This document shows, piece by piece, positions 33,185 through 42,355 of a DNA stretch of 64,000 nt. This stretch comes from Dyadobacter sp. UC 10 (GTDB taxonomy: Bacteria; Bacteroidota; Bacteroidia; Cytophagales; Spirosomataceae). The position numbers and the translations under genes are program-made. Within the stretch, counting starts at the first letter, position 1. Each line of letters begins with the position of its first letter. The DNA lies in contig NZ_VSRN01000001.1 in the NCBI RefSeq assembly GCF_008369915.1, positions 4,584,501 to 4,648,500 of the forward strand. Reading direction: 5' to 3'. Under the pieces are notes generated by a model. It did not search any database and was not told where the DNA came from. It saw only the letters and a program-made list of their open reading frames with translations.

Positions 33185-34477
33185 CTATCGCGGGATCCTA
33201 AGGAAGAAGGTAGTTCCCTGACCCCGATTTGTCTCAAACGAAAGGTCTGCCCCTAATTCTATTGCATACTTTTTAGAAAGAGCCAGCCCTATCGCGCCTG
33301 AACGGGCGACATTTCTGGCGGGGTGCTGCCAACTTTCGTAAATTTCGTTCTGCTGCTGTTCATCAATCCCGGGACCGTTATCGGTAACACGGAAGACGTG
33401 AAAGACATTTTGAGGTTCATAGGAGAAACAGATCGTTGCACCATCCCCTGAAAATTTGATGGCATTATTAATCAGGTTTCTGATTATGACATTAAATAAA
33501 TGCTTATCGCCATTAATCCGTAGTTCTTCCGGGATTAAAATATCCATTTGCTGGTGACTGGAACGGGCTATATCACCGTAAACTTTTAATGTCTGGCTAA
33601 CTGCCTCGAGAACAGGAAATGCCGCTTTGGTATTAATGTCGTTTTTGCGGATATCTATTTTAGTCATATCCAGTAAGTTGGCCAGCAGGCTTTGTGTATG
33701 CGCAACGGACTGGCGCATCTGCGTGGTTAATTCCTGGCGTTCATCAGCACTCAATTCATGTTTATCAAGAATTTTAAGGTAGTGTTGCAGGGCAGTTAAC
33801 GGCGTGTGATAATCATGGGAAATTACGGAAATCAGCCGGGCCTTTTCTTCATGGAGTTCATCCAGCATAATGGCCCTTGCTTCTGCATTTTCCTTTTCGA
33901 GGGTATAATTTTTAATAATATATCCCAGGCCGGCAAGTATCAATATGATAGTGACGGCATAGGTTGAGGCAATATCAATAAAGTGCTCTTTTCTTCCGGA
34001 ATAATTGACAAGAACAAATGCCGGGTCATTGTATTCGGTGATCAGTAGCATCGCAACGGTGCCTAAGTTGACCAGGGTTAATATCAAATATTCTTTTTTG
34101 GGCAAAATGGCAACAGCCAGAAAAAATACGATACAGAATGAAAGTAAGGTCGAGCCGGAAATGCCTGCGCTCACACGATAACTGGCCACAAAGAACCCGT
34201 GTATTACCAGGATATAGGTATTCATTGACAGTACTGTACGGCCCCTGAACCTGGACAGATAAAAGAGAAAAACCTGCAAAGGAATAAAAATGGCGGTGAT
34301 CAGGGCGTATGTGGCCATGCCCGCTGCAATACTAAAAAGCAACACATATATCATTACAGCAATTGTGGCGATGCAAATGAAATGATACACACGGGTTTGT
34401 AAGGGAAGTTCGTCAGGGTCGCCTATTAAATATTGCCAACACACCCTTAACCTGGACATTAATTTTAAAAGACTCAA
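33185..34477 (-). CDS. Membrane-bound sensor histidine kinase with six transmembrane helices
   Basis: 430 residues. Six hydrophobic helices occupy about residues 31-188 with very short loops, so the sensor is the membrane region itself. A short coiled coil ('LEKENAEARAIMLDELHEEKARL') leads to HisKA with H221 in 'LISVISHDYHTPLTAL', and HATPase with the N box 'NVIIRNLINNAIKFSGDG', 'VTDNGPGIDEQQQ' and 'SGAIGLALSKKYAIELGADL'. It autophosphorylates and passes phosphate to a response regulator, which is not encoded next to it, so it is an orphan kinase in this window. It is convergent with the large surface protein gene, and its 5' end faces a TlpA-like gene across 110 bases. The stimulus is unknown. 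Confidence 0.92.
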   Translation of the reverse strand: MSLLKLMSRLRVCWQYLIGDPDELPLQTRVYHFICIATIAVMIYVLLFSIAAGMATYALITAIFIPLQVFLFYLSRFRGRTVLSMNTYILVIHGFFVASYRVSAGISGSTLLSFCIVFFLAVAILPKKEYLILTLVNLGTVAMLLITEYNDPAFVLVNYSGRKEHFIDIASTYAVTIILILAGLGYIIKNYTLEKENAEARAIMLDELHEEKARLISVISHDYHTPLTALQHYLKILDKHELSADERQELTTQMRQSVAHTQSLLANLLDMTKIDIRKNDINTKAAFPVLEAVSQTLKVYGDIARSSHQQMDILIPEELRINGDKHLFNVIIRNLINNAIKFSGDGATICFSYEPQNVFHVFRVTDNGPGIDEQQQNEIYESWQHPARNVARSGAIGLALSKKYAIELGADLSFETNRGQGTTFFLRIPR

Positions 34478-34587
34478 AGCAAAAAAATTAGGTGGAAATA
34501 GATCAGCGTATAAAAGTCAGCTGAGTTCTTGAAAATTAAAAGCGCGCGAAATATATTTAATTTAATTATAGATCGTCCGTTTAGTAT

Positions 34588-36042
34588 ATGACCGGGAAAT
34601 TGATTACTTACCCAAGGATTCTTTTCATGATTATATGGTGTTCACTGCACACGCATGTAACCCTGTTTGGGCAAGACACCAATTGGTATAGTTTCAAAGG
34701 AACCGCTAATCTGACAATCAATTATTCGAATAGTCCGGGCGACAAAGTCTGGTCGATTTTTACAATTAAGATATTTCCTGATCAGGAAGTCAGGCTTAGC
34801 GATACAATCCCTTCCGGGTCGGGAAGCAGGCAGTATTTGCTGCCGGTAAGCTTACCGCAGAAAGTGATCCTGACAACCTCCGGCAAGGCCCTCACTTTAT
34901 TATTAACGCCGGGCTCCGCCCTGATCTGCAATCTGGATTTCAGAGACATAACCAGGACGACCTTCCATGCAGCCGACAGCCTGGCGCTTATCAATGAATA
35001 TCTGATGAAAAAAGACTTCTCCGCCGGCAAATCGTTTAAAATGCGGCGGGCTAATGCCGTGCATACGGCCGCTAACCTGCAGGAATTCAGCGCCAGTATG
35101 AATGCGCTTTATCTCGAAGAGTTGCAATTCTTTAAAAAGAACATCGGCAGATTGCCAAAGTGGTATCAGATGCACGAATACTGGGATAACCGCTATGCAG
35201 ATGCAACCGAACGCATGAACGCCATTTTACAGCGACAGCATTCGCAAAAAGACAAAGAAAGCCTCCCTCATAAATACTATGGATTTTTAGACTCTCTAGA
35301 AATTAATAATCAGGCTGCTAAAAGTTGTGCTTCCTATTATTACTTCCTGTACGAGTTTTTTAACAAAAGAATGAACGGGAATGACCTCGCAAACGGCACA
35401 AAATCCAGCTTCATCGATTATCAGATTCAACAGGGAAGCAAGGAATTGTCCTCAGGAGCGTCTGACCTGTTCAAAGCTTTTATCATTCAACTGACATTTA
35501 ACCATTACAAGAGAGAAGTTGCGACGGAATATGTTAAAAAACATGACGATATTTTTAGTAACAGCGTTTGGGAAGCAGAATTAGATGCCTATTTCAAATC
35601 AAAAATCACGCGTGCGGAGAGAGGCAAAATACCGCCCAATTTTGTACTCGCCGACCTGAAAGATTCGCTGACCTGGTTACGATCTTTGAAAGGAAATGTA
35701 ATTGTACTGTCGTTCTGGTTTGCCGGCTGCAAGCCTTGTATCGAGGAGTTTCCCGGGGAAAATGCATTGACAGAAAAATTCAGGGGCAAACCCGTAAAAA
35801 TTGTCAGTGTTTGCGTGAATACCTCCGAAGCCGTTTGGAGGAAATCAAGTGAACGCTTTGGTCTCAAAACGATCAATCTGTGGGCAAATCCGCAATGGGA
35901 AAAGACTATCATCGAAAAATACGACTTAGCTGTATTTCCTAAATATGTATTGATTGACAGGGATTACAAGATTGCTGACATCCATGCGGAAAGGCCAAGC
36001 CAAGGCCTGGAAGCTCAGATTAATTCCCTCTTGACGAAGTAA
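34588..36042 (+). CDS. TlpA-like thioredoxin-fold protein with long N-terminal domain
   Basis: 484 residues. A signal sequence ('LFMIIWCSLHTHVTLFGQ') sends it to the periplasm. The first 330 residues are mixed, with a short beta region ('TANLTINYSNSPGDKVWSIF') and then a helical part, and show no catalytic motif. The C-terminal 130 residues form a thioredoxin/TlpA domain: 'NVIVLSFWFAGCKPCIEEF' with the redox pair C381-K-P-C384, 'FRGKPVKIVSVCVN', and 'YDLAVFPKYVLIDRDYKI' containing the cis-proline (FPKY). It is likely to reduce or exchange disulfides in exported proteins, as other Bacteroidota TlpA-like proteins are assumed to do. A bidirectional terminator follows at 36066-36099. It is divergent from the histidine kinase gene, but a functional link is only a guess. 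Confidence 0.88.
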   Translation: MTGKLITYPRILFMIIWCSLHTHVTLFGQDTNWYSFKGTANLTINYSNSPGDKVWSIFTIKIFPDQEVRLSDTIPSGSGSRQYLLPVSLPQKVILTTSGKALTLLLTPGSALICNLDFRDITRTTFHAADSLALINEYLMKKDFSAGKSFKMRRANAVHTAANLQEFSASMNALYLEELQFFKKNIGRLPKWYQMHEYWDNRYADATERMNAILQRQHSQKDKESLPHKYYGFLDSLEINNQAAKSCASYYYFLYEFFNKRMNGNDLANGTKSSFIDYQIQQGSKELSSGASDLFKAFIIQLTFNHYKREVATEYVKKHDDIFSNSVWEAELDAYFKSKITRAERGKIPPNFVLADLKDSLTWLRSLKGNVIVLSFWFAGCKPCIEEFPGENALTEKFRGKPVKIVSVCVNTSEAVWRKSSERFGLKTINLWANPQWEKTIIEKYDLAVFPKYVLIDRDYKIADIHAERPSQGLEAQINSLLTK

Positions 36043-36065
36043 ATTGCGAATGTCGGCTAAGAAGA

Positions 36066-36099
36066 GAAAATGGCCTCCTGCATGCAGGAAGCCATTTTC
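36066..36099. terminator. Bidirectional intrinsic terminator
   Basis: GAAAATGGC (36066-36074) pairs with GCCATTTTC (36091-36099) and the inner CCTGCATGCAGG is itself palindromic, giving a near-perfect stem with T-rich flanks on both strands. It lies between the convergent TlpA-like and DHFR-family genes and can serve both. Confidence 0.9.
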
Positions 36100-36101
36100 A
36101 T

Positions 36102-36671
36102 TTACTTTTTCACTTCATAATGCAGTGTAACGACGCCGGATTGGAGGGTTTTACTTTCCAACAATTTCAGGGAGGTCTTTGCTATATCGTTATCGAACAG
36201 ACTAATGCCATTGCCCAGTATTACAGGATGCAGGGTCAGTTTACACTCATCAATCAGTCCCAGTTTGAGGAAACTTTTGGAAAGGCCCGGGCTGCCGAAT
36301 ATGGCCAGGTCTTTGCCGGGCTCTTCTTTAAGTTTGCGGACAGCTTCCACAACATTGTCTTTGATCAGTGTCGTGTTATTCCAGGTCGCTTCGTCCAGTG
36401 TCGTCGAAAAAACTACTTTGGGAATATCCTGCACCCATCGCGCATGGTCGAGCGAGTGCTTGCTGACATTGGGTTTATCTAAAAGGGTAGGCCAGTAACC
36501 TTCCATCAGCTGGTAAGTAGTCTTTCCATACAGGGGAGCGCCGACGGTCTTGACCAGCTCATCGGCGTATTGCTGCAACTCCTGGTCATACGACAGAAAA
36601 TCGAGGCCTCCATTCAGGTCTCCGGCAAAACCATCCAGGGAGATATGTGCGAATAAAACTACCTTTCTCAT
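36102..36671 (-). CDS. Dihydrofolate reductase (RibD C-terminal)-family protein
   Basis: 189 residues, cytoplasmic. It opens with 'VVLFAHISLDGFAGDLNGGLDFL', and has 'VGAPLYGKTTYQLMEGYW', 'KVVFSTTLDEATWNNTTLI', 'LAIFGSPGLSKSFLKLGLIDEC' and 'LHPVILGNGISLF', the normal sequence landmarks of the RibD_C/YyaP-YwjB-like dihydrofolate reductase superfamily. This subgroup binds NADPH and is probably a reductase of unknown substrate; it is distinct from essential folate DHFR and from riboflavin RibD, which carries a deaminase domain. It is a single-gene unit sharing the terminator at 36066-36099. Confidence 0.9.
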   Translation of the reverse strand: MRKVVLFAHISLDGFAGDLNGGLDFLSYDQELQQYADELVKTVGAPLYGKTTYQLMEGYWPTLLDKPNVSKHSLDHARWVQDIPKVVFSTTLDEATWNNTTLIKDNVVEAVRKLKEEPGKDLAIFGSPGLSKSFLKLGLIDECKLTLHPVILGNGISLFDNDIAKTSLKLLESKTLQSGVVTLHYEVKK

Positions 36672-37003
36672 GTTAATTGCAGTTTGTTTGTTTTGTTAAA
36701 AATAAAAAATCAGGATCATTAACCCTTATTATTGTTTTATACCGGGCGGTATTTTGAAAAATGTATCGGGAATTTTTCGGGGACTAAATAAAGGACTGAT
36801 GGTAACATATGGTGTGCGCTTCCTTCTTATATTTATAGCACTGTTACCCGATCATCAGCTGATCTTCTGAACGCATTCTGAACACCTATAAGCCCGAAGG
36901 CTTTATCCTTCTTTCTCGTTACGACCATCCGGAGTGCGCGTGCGTTCATCCTTTTCTTTCATTTTATATTAAAAAAATTACTGCCAAGCAAAATCAGCTG
37001 CCT
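36672..37003. other. Intergenic region, divergent, with a small palindrome
   Basis: A 332-base region between the DHFR-family gene (minus) and the Ig-like surface protein gene (plus), with no credible ORF and no exact TAnnTTTG. It contains the 14-base palindrome ATACCGGGCGGTAT (36739-36752), a 10-base palindrome ATCAGCTGAT (36854-36863), and a long AT-rich leader before the ATG at 37004. These may be operator sites; nothing else stands out. Confidence 0.55.
36739..36752. promoter_or_regulatory. Short palindrome, candidate operator
   Basis: ATACCG-GG-CGGTAT, flanked on both sides by T runs, lies 68 bases upstream of the DHFR-family start codon (36671). It could be the site for a dimeric repressor; no regulator gene is adjacent. 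Confidence 0.35.
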
Positions 37004-39610
37004 ATGTACAACTCTACTGTCTCCTTACTTTTATATCTAATACTCGGAACTTATCAGGCCTTCGCATCAGATTTATCTGCGAGCGGCAACAACGCTAATC
37101 CGAATGAGGGAACGTTGGCATATACCGAAATCCTGAAAAACAGGCCCGACGAACCTGAGTGCATTACTGCAAACGGTCAGCCTGTTAGTTTGCAGGACAT
37201 TTGCGCCGGTTCGGAGCCGCAGCAGCTTGTGTTTGAAGTGGCTTCGGAAGAAACAGTGACTTATACATGGTATTTCACGTCCAGTGATGGCACGATCGTC
37301 GATGAGGAAGTGTATTCTGGTTCGGAAAATTCATATACACCTGCAAGCGACCAATTTGGTACTTTTTACTGTATTGCCAGTGCTGAATGTGGAAATATTC
37401 AGTCCGATGGCGCCGTAGTACAATATGTTACAGCCGGCACCATCTCCGGCGAATCTGTCATATGTGCTGCGCCTGGCAGCGAACCGTTTATTTATACAGT
37501 TGCCGGTGCTACGTCGGCAGGGGAATGGTCTTCCTCCAATCCATCCATTGCTTCAATAGATGCGCAAACCGGCGAACTGACGGTTCACGCCAAAGGGGCC
37601 GTCACCATTCAATACGCGATCAGTTCCGGCTGCTATCCTGTCAGCGACTTCCATATAACGATCAATTATCTGGATCAAATAGCAGGAAACCTCACAGCCT
37701 GCTTGGACGGAACAGAGCCTCAGACCGAACAACTTTCCACCCAGCTTTCTACCGAAGGCGGCGCGTGGTCTTCCAGCAATCCTGCTGTCGCCTCGATTGA
37801 CGAAGCTTCCGGCCTCGTGACACCTTTGGCGGCAGGGACTACAACAATCAGTTATAAGCTCGCTACTTGTGCAACTTCCATCGAGGCCGAATTTACGGTC
37901 TACTCAGCGGGTACTATTTCGGGCCCTGACGAAATACAGATTGGCGGTGCGTCTGCTCCACCGGATCCGGAGGTATACCAGTTTAGCGTAACAGCTGCTA
38001 CACCTGGCGGAGTCTGGACTTCGTCTGACACCGAGGTGGTAACTGTTGACGAAACGGGGCTGCTCACCATGCTGCGTGCAGGGACTTCGGTCATTACCTA
38101 CACGCTGAATACAAGCTGCGGAACGATCAAAACGTCAAAAACGGTGACCATATTAACGCCCGGACAGATTACGGGTTCCAGTGTGATCTGTAATAACGGA
38201 ACCGTATTTCAGTTCGAAATAGAAAACGGTACTGCGGGTGGCATCTGGTCAACCACTTCACCGGACATAGCGACCATAGACCAGAACGGTGTAGTTACAC
38301 CACAGGCTGTCGGGTTGTTTTTTGTTTATTACAAAGTGGGTAACCGGACCGCGCAGAAAACGGTCGTAATTATGTCGGCTGGATTACTTCAGGGGCCGAG
38401 AGCTGTGTGTATTAACTCTCCATCCTACATGAATCAGTATTATCTAATTGAATATACTGATAACGGCACCTGGGCTTCCAGCAATCCGGCTGTCGCGACT
38501 ATTGATGAATACGGCACATTTGTACCTGTTTCGGCCGGAACAACCATCATTTCCTACACGGTTACTTCTCCCGAATGCGGGACGTTGACCACCACACAAG
38601 TCCTTTCCGTGGAATCGCCTGACAACTCAGTAACCCGTTTCGAAGGATACCAGGTAATGACAGAAGGTGTAAATAACCTGATATCAGACTGTTCCATCGT
38701 CGGGACGCTTGAGAGTGCTTCAATTTACAATTCTGAATATCCCTATTTCGATGCTGCTGTCTGGCTGGAAAACGGATCGACTGTCATTCGTGTATCACCT
38801 TATGGAGATTTTAACCAGCCTGCAAGCGTCGTACTTTATTTCACGCAGCAGGATTTCGATGCGTTCAATTTTAAAAACTCAGTTCGTGTACCCAAAAACC
38901 CGACCGATATTTCCGGCAAAGCCAATCTGCGCATTTTGCATTTTAGTGGAATGGGGTCTCCAAGTGAGCTGATCGACCCGACAACTATTACCTGGAATGC
39001 CGCAGCGACGCGCTGGGAAATTGCGTTCAGCATAACGCATTTCAGCACCTTTTCCATTGCGGCGGAGGCGACTGCTCTTCCAGTTACACTCGCTTCTTTC
39101 AAGGTAGAAAAACAGGAACATACTGCCAAGTTAACCTGGATAAGTACTTCTGAGGTCAACAGTGATTACTATGAAGTTCAGCATAGCAGGAATGGTAAAA
39201 ATTGGCAAAAACTCGACATAGTCTCGTCTGGCGGAGATAGCGATGCAGAAAACAGATATTCTTATTTACACGTGAACCCCGCAAACGGAGCAAATTTGTA
39301 TCGGCTGAAAATGGTCGACAGAGACCTGAGCTTCGCATACAGCAAAATCCAGACCGTAACTTTTGAGCGCGTGGTTGATGTCATCATTTTCCCAAACCCA
39401 ACGTCTGGCCAGATCACCATCAACACGCCCGGCTGGGAATTGGTGAAATCGGTGAAAATCTACAATCTGGTAGGATCAGTTGTCTATACCTCGGAAAAAC
39501 GACCGGCCAAAATAATAGATGTGAGTAATGTAAATGCGGGTAACTATCTCATTCAATTGATATCACAAGACGGATCGGTCAGAACAGAAAGGATAGTCAT
39601 TTCGAAATAG
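37004..39610 (+). CDS. T9SS-secreted surface protein with five bacterial Ig-like (BIG2) repeats
   Basis: 868 residues. Signal peptide ('VSLLLYLILGTYQAFAS'), then an Ig-like/PKD-like module (about 45-140) and five tandem BIG2-type repeats, each opening with a W-S/T-S-x-P/D element ('WSSSNPSIASID', 'WSSSNPAVASID', 'WTSSDTEVVTVD', 'WSTTSPDIATID', 'WASSNPAVATID') and closing with 'AGTTTISYKL'-type strands. A beta region (about 540-690), a 'LPVTLASFKVEKQEHTAKLTW' fibronectin-like module, and the type A T9SS sorting domain ('IIFPNPTSGQITI', 'VKIYNLVGSVVY', 'AGNYLIQLIS', 'RIVISK') follow. It is probably a cell-surface adhesin or stalk displayed through the type IX system, like the large protein at 27929-33175, with which it shares a near-identical C-terminal layout. 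No enzymatic domain is visible. Confidence 0.92.
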   Translation: MYNSTVSLLLYLILGTYQAFASDLSASGNNANPNEGTLAYTEILKNRPDEPECITANGQPVSLQDICAGSEPQQLVFEVASEETVTYTWYFTSSDGTIVDEEVYSGSENSYTPASDQFGTFYCIASAECGNIQSDGAVVQYVTAGTISGESVICAAPGSEPFIYTVAGATSAGEWSSSNPSIASIDAQTGELTVHAKGAVTIQYAISSGCYPVSDFHITINYLDQIAGNLTACLDGTEPQTEQLSTQLSTEGGAWSSSNPAVASIDEASGLVTPLAAGTTTISYKLATCATSIEAEFTVYSAGTISGPDEIQIGGASAPPDPEVYQFSVTAATPGGVWTSSDTEVVTVDETGLLTMLRAGTSVITYTLNTSCGTIKTSKTVTILTPGQITGSSVICNNGTVFQFEIENGTAGGIWSTTSPDIATIDQNGVVTPQAVGLFFVYYKVGNRTAQKTVVIMSAGLLQGPRAVCINSPSYMNQYYLIEYTDNGTWASSNPAVATIDEYGTFVPVSAGTTIISYTVTSPECGTLTTTQVLSVESPDNSVTRFEGYQVMTEGVNNLISDCSIVGTLESASIYNSEYPYFDAAVWLENGSTVIRVSPYGDFNQPASVVLYFTQQDFDAFNFKNSVRVPKNPTDISGKANLRILHFSGMGSPSELIDPTTITWNAAATRWEIAFSITHFSTFSIAAEATALPVTLASFKVEKQEHTAKLTWISTSEVNSDYYEVQHSRNGKNWQKLDIVSSGGDSDAENRYSYLHVNPANGANLYRLKMVDRDLSFAYSKIQTVTFERVVDVIIFPNPTSGQITINTPGWELVKSVKIYNLVGSVVYTSEKRPAKIIDVSNVNAGNYLIQLISQDGSVRTERIVISK

Positions 39611-39615
39611 CGAAA

Positions 39616-40047
39616 CTACGTCAGATACTTTTTGAAATAGCCCGCCTTCGTCTCATAGCCGAGCTTTTCGTAAAAGCTTTTTGCGCCATATGTTGCCAGG
39701 GAAACAAGTCGGTAATCTTTTTCCCTGGCCACTTTTTCAAACCGATCCATTAACATGGATCCGATTTTCAATGACCTGCAGGAAACATCCACGACAATCT
39801 CATCGACATAAGCAACCAGTCCGCCAGCATAAATGGCATGATGAAAATAGCCCGATGCATAACCTACAACCATTTCATTTCTGACTGCGACAAGCGAACA
39901 ATACAGCTCATCAGCAAGCAGTTTTGGAAGCTCGGTCATTACATAGGATTCTGATATGATTAATGTGTCGCTCAGTTGTTTTGCGAGGTGAAAAATCCGG
40001 TCCGAATCCTCGTTGAGAGCTGGTCTGATTAAAATTTTATCATCCAT
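39616..40047 (-). CDS. GNAT-family N-acetyltransferase
   Basis: 143 residues, a single GNAT domain: 'ILIRPALNEDSDRIFHLAKQL' opening, the central strand 'GLVAYVDEIVVDVSCRSLKIGSMLMDRFEKVA' (the R/Q-x-x-G/A acetyl-CoA loop appears as 'RSLKIGS'), and the closing 'LVSLATYGAKSFYEKLGYETKAGYFKK'. It would transfer an acetyl group from acetyl-CoA to an amine; the acceptor is not deducible. It converges on the BIG2 protein with only 5 bases between stops. Confidence 0.9.
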   Translation of the reverse strand: MDDKILIRPALNEDSDRIFHLAKQLSDTLIISESYVMTELPKLLADELYCSLVAVRNEMVVGYASGYFHHAIYAGGLVAYVDEIVVDVSCRSLKIGSMLMDRFEKVAREKDYRLVSLATYGAKSFYEKLGYETKAGYFKKYLT

Positions 40048-40081
40048 ATTGTTCTGACAAACTACAAATAGAAAAATAGAC

Positions 40082-41041
40082 TTACCTGGCTTTTATCAGC
40101 CAGGTCTTTAGTGCTGATAAAAACATTTGCTGCTGGTCGATAAACAAGGTATGTGAGCAATTATCCAGGTATTCAACATGGTCTTTCCCAATCAAATGCC
40201 TGAGGTCGGCAATTTGCTTGCTGGAATAAAGACCGTCCTGTTTTCCGTACAAAGCGTAAACCGGTACCGATCTTTTGCGCAGAAATTGCAATTGCGGTGT
40301 AACGTCAATGTTATGACGAGGTTCGTGTTCCCAAAATGTGGCAACCGCCCGCTCATTTTTCACATAACCAACAATCAGCGAGTCAGTTTTATAAGTATCG
40401 TAAATCGCTTTCGCTCGATCGTTTGGCATTCTTAAAGTAAAGAAACCATTTGCCGATGCGTGGCTGAAAACCAGTGTCCGATATGCCAGTGAATTGGTGT
40501 CCATCTGCGCAATAGATGCAAGCTTACTTAACCGGAGGGAATCCTTTTGATCTTCATAAATAGTCCGGGCAGACCGTAGAATTGTGTAATAAGATTGCTG
40601 TTGTGAAATCAGGGCACTGCACAAAACAAGGGTTTTAACCATGTCGGGATTCTTTTCGGCAAATTGCGCTGCGATCAAACCTCCGAAGCTGAACGCGAGC
40701 AGAGAAGCTCTTTTCAGACCGTAATGGTCATAAATGCTTTTCAAATCCCTGAAAGCTTCATCGAAGTCCATTCTGGCGTTCTTGTCCGCGGACCTGCCTT
40801 CGCCCCGACGGTCATAAATCACAACAAAAAAACCGTTTCTTGCCAGCAATTCAGCGGTTGTCGCCTCAAAAAATACGCTGCTGCTGCCAGGACCACCGTG
40901 CAGAAATATGATGGGATGATCCTTTGTATCCCCGAACGAACGACTGTACAGGCCTTGTGAAAAGCATTGTGATGGAAAAATAAAAATGAAAAGGGCAATT
41001 AATAACGGCGTCCACAGGACAAAAGGTAAACTCAGGCGCAT
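40082..41041 (-). CDS. Exported alpha/beta-hydrolase
   Basis: 319 residues from the ATG at 41041; a longer reading starting at 41071 is rejected since 'MRLSLPFVLWTPLLIALFIF' is a normal signal peptide start. It has an alpha/beta-hydrolase fold: the oxyanion motif 'IIFLHGGPGSSSVF', 'FVVIYDRRGEGRS', the nucleophile elbow 'LLAFSFGGLIAAQF' (Ser in S-F-G-G, a G-x-S-x-G variant beginning with Ala), the acid region 'VPVYALYGKQDGLYS', and the catalytic His in 'LDNCSHTLFID'. It resembles proline iminopeptidase and epoxide-hydrolase-like esterases; the substrate is not predictable. It lies 34 bases upstream of, and in the same direction as, the GNAT gene, so the two may be co-transcribed. Confidence 0.88.
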   Translation of the reverse strand: MRLSLPFVLWTPLLIALFIFIFPSQCFSQGLYSRSFGDTKDHPIIFLHGGPGSSSVFFEATTAELLARNGFFVVIYDRRGEGRSADKNARMDFDEAFRDLKSIYDHYGLKRASLLAFSFGGLIAAQFAEKNPDMVKTLVLCSALISQQQSYYTILRSARTIYEDQKDSLRLSKLASIAQMDTNSLAYRTLVFSHASANGFFTLRMPNDRAKAIYDTYKTDSLIVGYVKNERAVATFWEHEPRHNIDVTPQLQFLRKRSVPVYALYGKQDGLYSSKQIADLRHLIGKDHVEYLDNCSHTLFIDQQQMFLSALKTWLIKAR

Positions 41042-41119
41042 TGTGCTTTGAAAATTGAAATCACCTGGCAAAAAAGGTATTTATTGTTTCCGAAGCAACT
41101 CCCTGGCGACGCTGGGTTT

Positions 41120-42115
41120 TCAACATCCTCCGCTTTTAGGCATGGCGTAAATCACATTGCCGGAAACAGACAAGTTAAATACCTTATCTTTTATTGCGGG
41201 AAATAGTAATTTCCATGTTTTCCCCTTGTCTGATGACCTGTAAATGCCGTTGGGATGGCCGCAGAAGAAAGATTCGCCAACCTCGGTGATGGAGGCGATG
41301 TACAGGCTTGCGGGGAGGCCGGCGTCGATGGGCTGCCAGCTTTTGCCGCCGTCGTAAGATGTTCGCACCCTTCTGGTTTCTGATTCGGTATTGCAGGTTA
41401 TGGCAGCAAATCCCCCTTTGATGCGCTCTATTGCGATGCCGACACCTCCCTCGCTGAGTACACAATCCCAGTTTTCACCATCATCGGTCGACCGCAATAT
41501 GCCGGTCTGGCTGGTCGCCATCAGTATACCGTCTGACTCTACCATTTTTATTACCCAGCCTCCGTCATACACGCGTCTCCATTCTTTCCCATTGTCGGTG
41601 GATTTAAAAAGACCTTTGTCGCAACCGATGAAAATCTTGCCTTTAGCTTCAAAAACATTGCGAACGTCTTGCCCTAAAAAGTCCGTGAACATTGGCGACC
41701 ATAAACCCGTCCCTTTTTCTCTTTGCAAAAACCGGCCACCGTAATTGAATGCGACCAGCCCCGTCTTTCCAGCGGCAATACTGCTGTTTCCGTCAGGAAA
41801 AATCTCTTTTTCCCAAAAAGGAGCAGCCGAATTTGCATGACCGCGATATAGTCCCTTTCCGGAGCGCACATATAGCTCGCTATTTTTTTCAACAAAACCC
41901 TCGGCCTGCTGATTTGCAGGCAATCCTTCGCTTATATCCTGCCAGGTAAGCCCGCCGTCATCAGACTTAAAAATAATGTTTGCAGCTAAGCTCCCTTCTG
42001 TTTTCTGTGTTTTCAAACTATCCTGCCGAGAGAATGACTTTGGAAATTTCAACGTCTGATCAAAGGCGGGCGAGAAATGGAAAATGAGCAACAGGGCAAT
42101 GGCGTAGCTATTCAT
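41120..42115 (-). CDS. Exported beta-propeller with Asp-box (BNR/YCF48-like) repeats
   Basis: 331 residues from the ATG at 42115; the frame continues upstream to 42256 but the added residues have no signal peptide, whereas 'MNSYAIALLLIFHFSPAFDQ' is one. The mature protein has five Asp-box motifs (S-x-D-x-G-x-x-W): 'SDDGGLTWQDI', 'STDNGKEWRRV', 'STDDGENWDCV', 'SYDGGKSWQPI' and 'SSDKGKTWKLL', about 45-60 residues apart, indicating a six-bladed sialidase-like propeller. The catalytic residues of sialidases (Arg triad, Asp, Tyr/Glu) are not recognisable, so a binding or assembly role (as with YCF48/photosystem stability-like proteins) is more likely. It ends in '...KSGGC', with a C-terminal Cys that is unusual. 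It is divergent from the ECF sigma factor gene. Confidence 0.82.
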   Translation of the reverse strand: MNSYAIALLLIFHFSPAFDQTLKFPKSFSRQDSLKTQKTEGSLAANIIFKSDDGGLTWQDISEGLPANQQAEGFVEKNSELYVRSGKGLYRGHANSAAPFWEKEIFPDGNSSIAAGKTGLVAFNYGGRFLQREKGTGLWSPMFTDFLGQDVRNVFEAKGKIFIGCDKGLFKSTDNGKEWRRVYDGGWVIKMVESDGILMATSQTGILRSTDDGENWDCVLSEGGVGIAIERIKGGFAAITCNTESETRRVRTSYDGGKSWQPIDAGLPASLYIASITEVGESFFCGHPNGIYRSSDKGKTWKLLFPAIKDKVFNLSVSGNVIYAMPKSGGC

Positions 42116-42355
42116 GACTATAATTGATTTGGTGAAACGATTACAGTAAAGATATTGCGCATCATCCCCCTCTGAGTTTTTGGATAGTAAAAGGTATGTA
42201 AAACTTTGTAAAACTACGGAAAGGCTAAACAGGAAAAGGCGGCCGGCCCCTTCCACAAAAAATTCTAATACTATTCAATGAAAAAATATTAAAAAAATAT
42301 TGAATTCTTAGGTTAGGTTTTCACTATAAAACGCTCGTTATAAAAAGAGTCGCTG

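Noticed and set aside
37004..39610. Cadherin or invasin-type adhesin assignment
   Set aside because: The WSSSNP..A.ID units match BIG2 rather than cadherin, and the C-terminal domain is a T9SS sorting tail rather than an autotransporter barrel.
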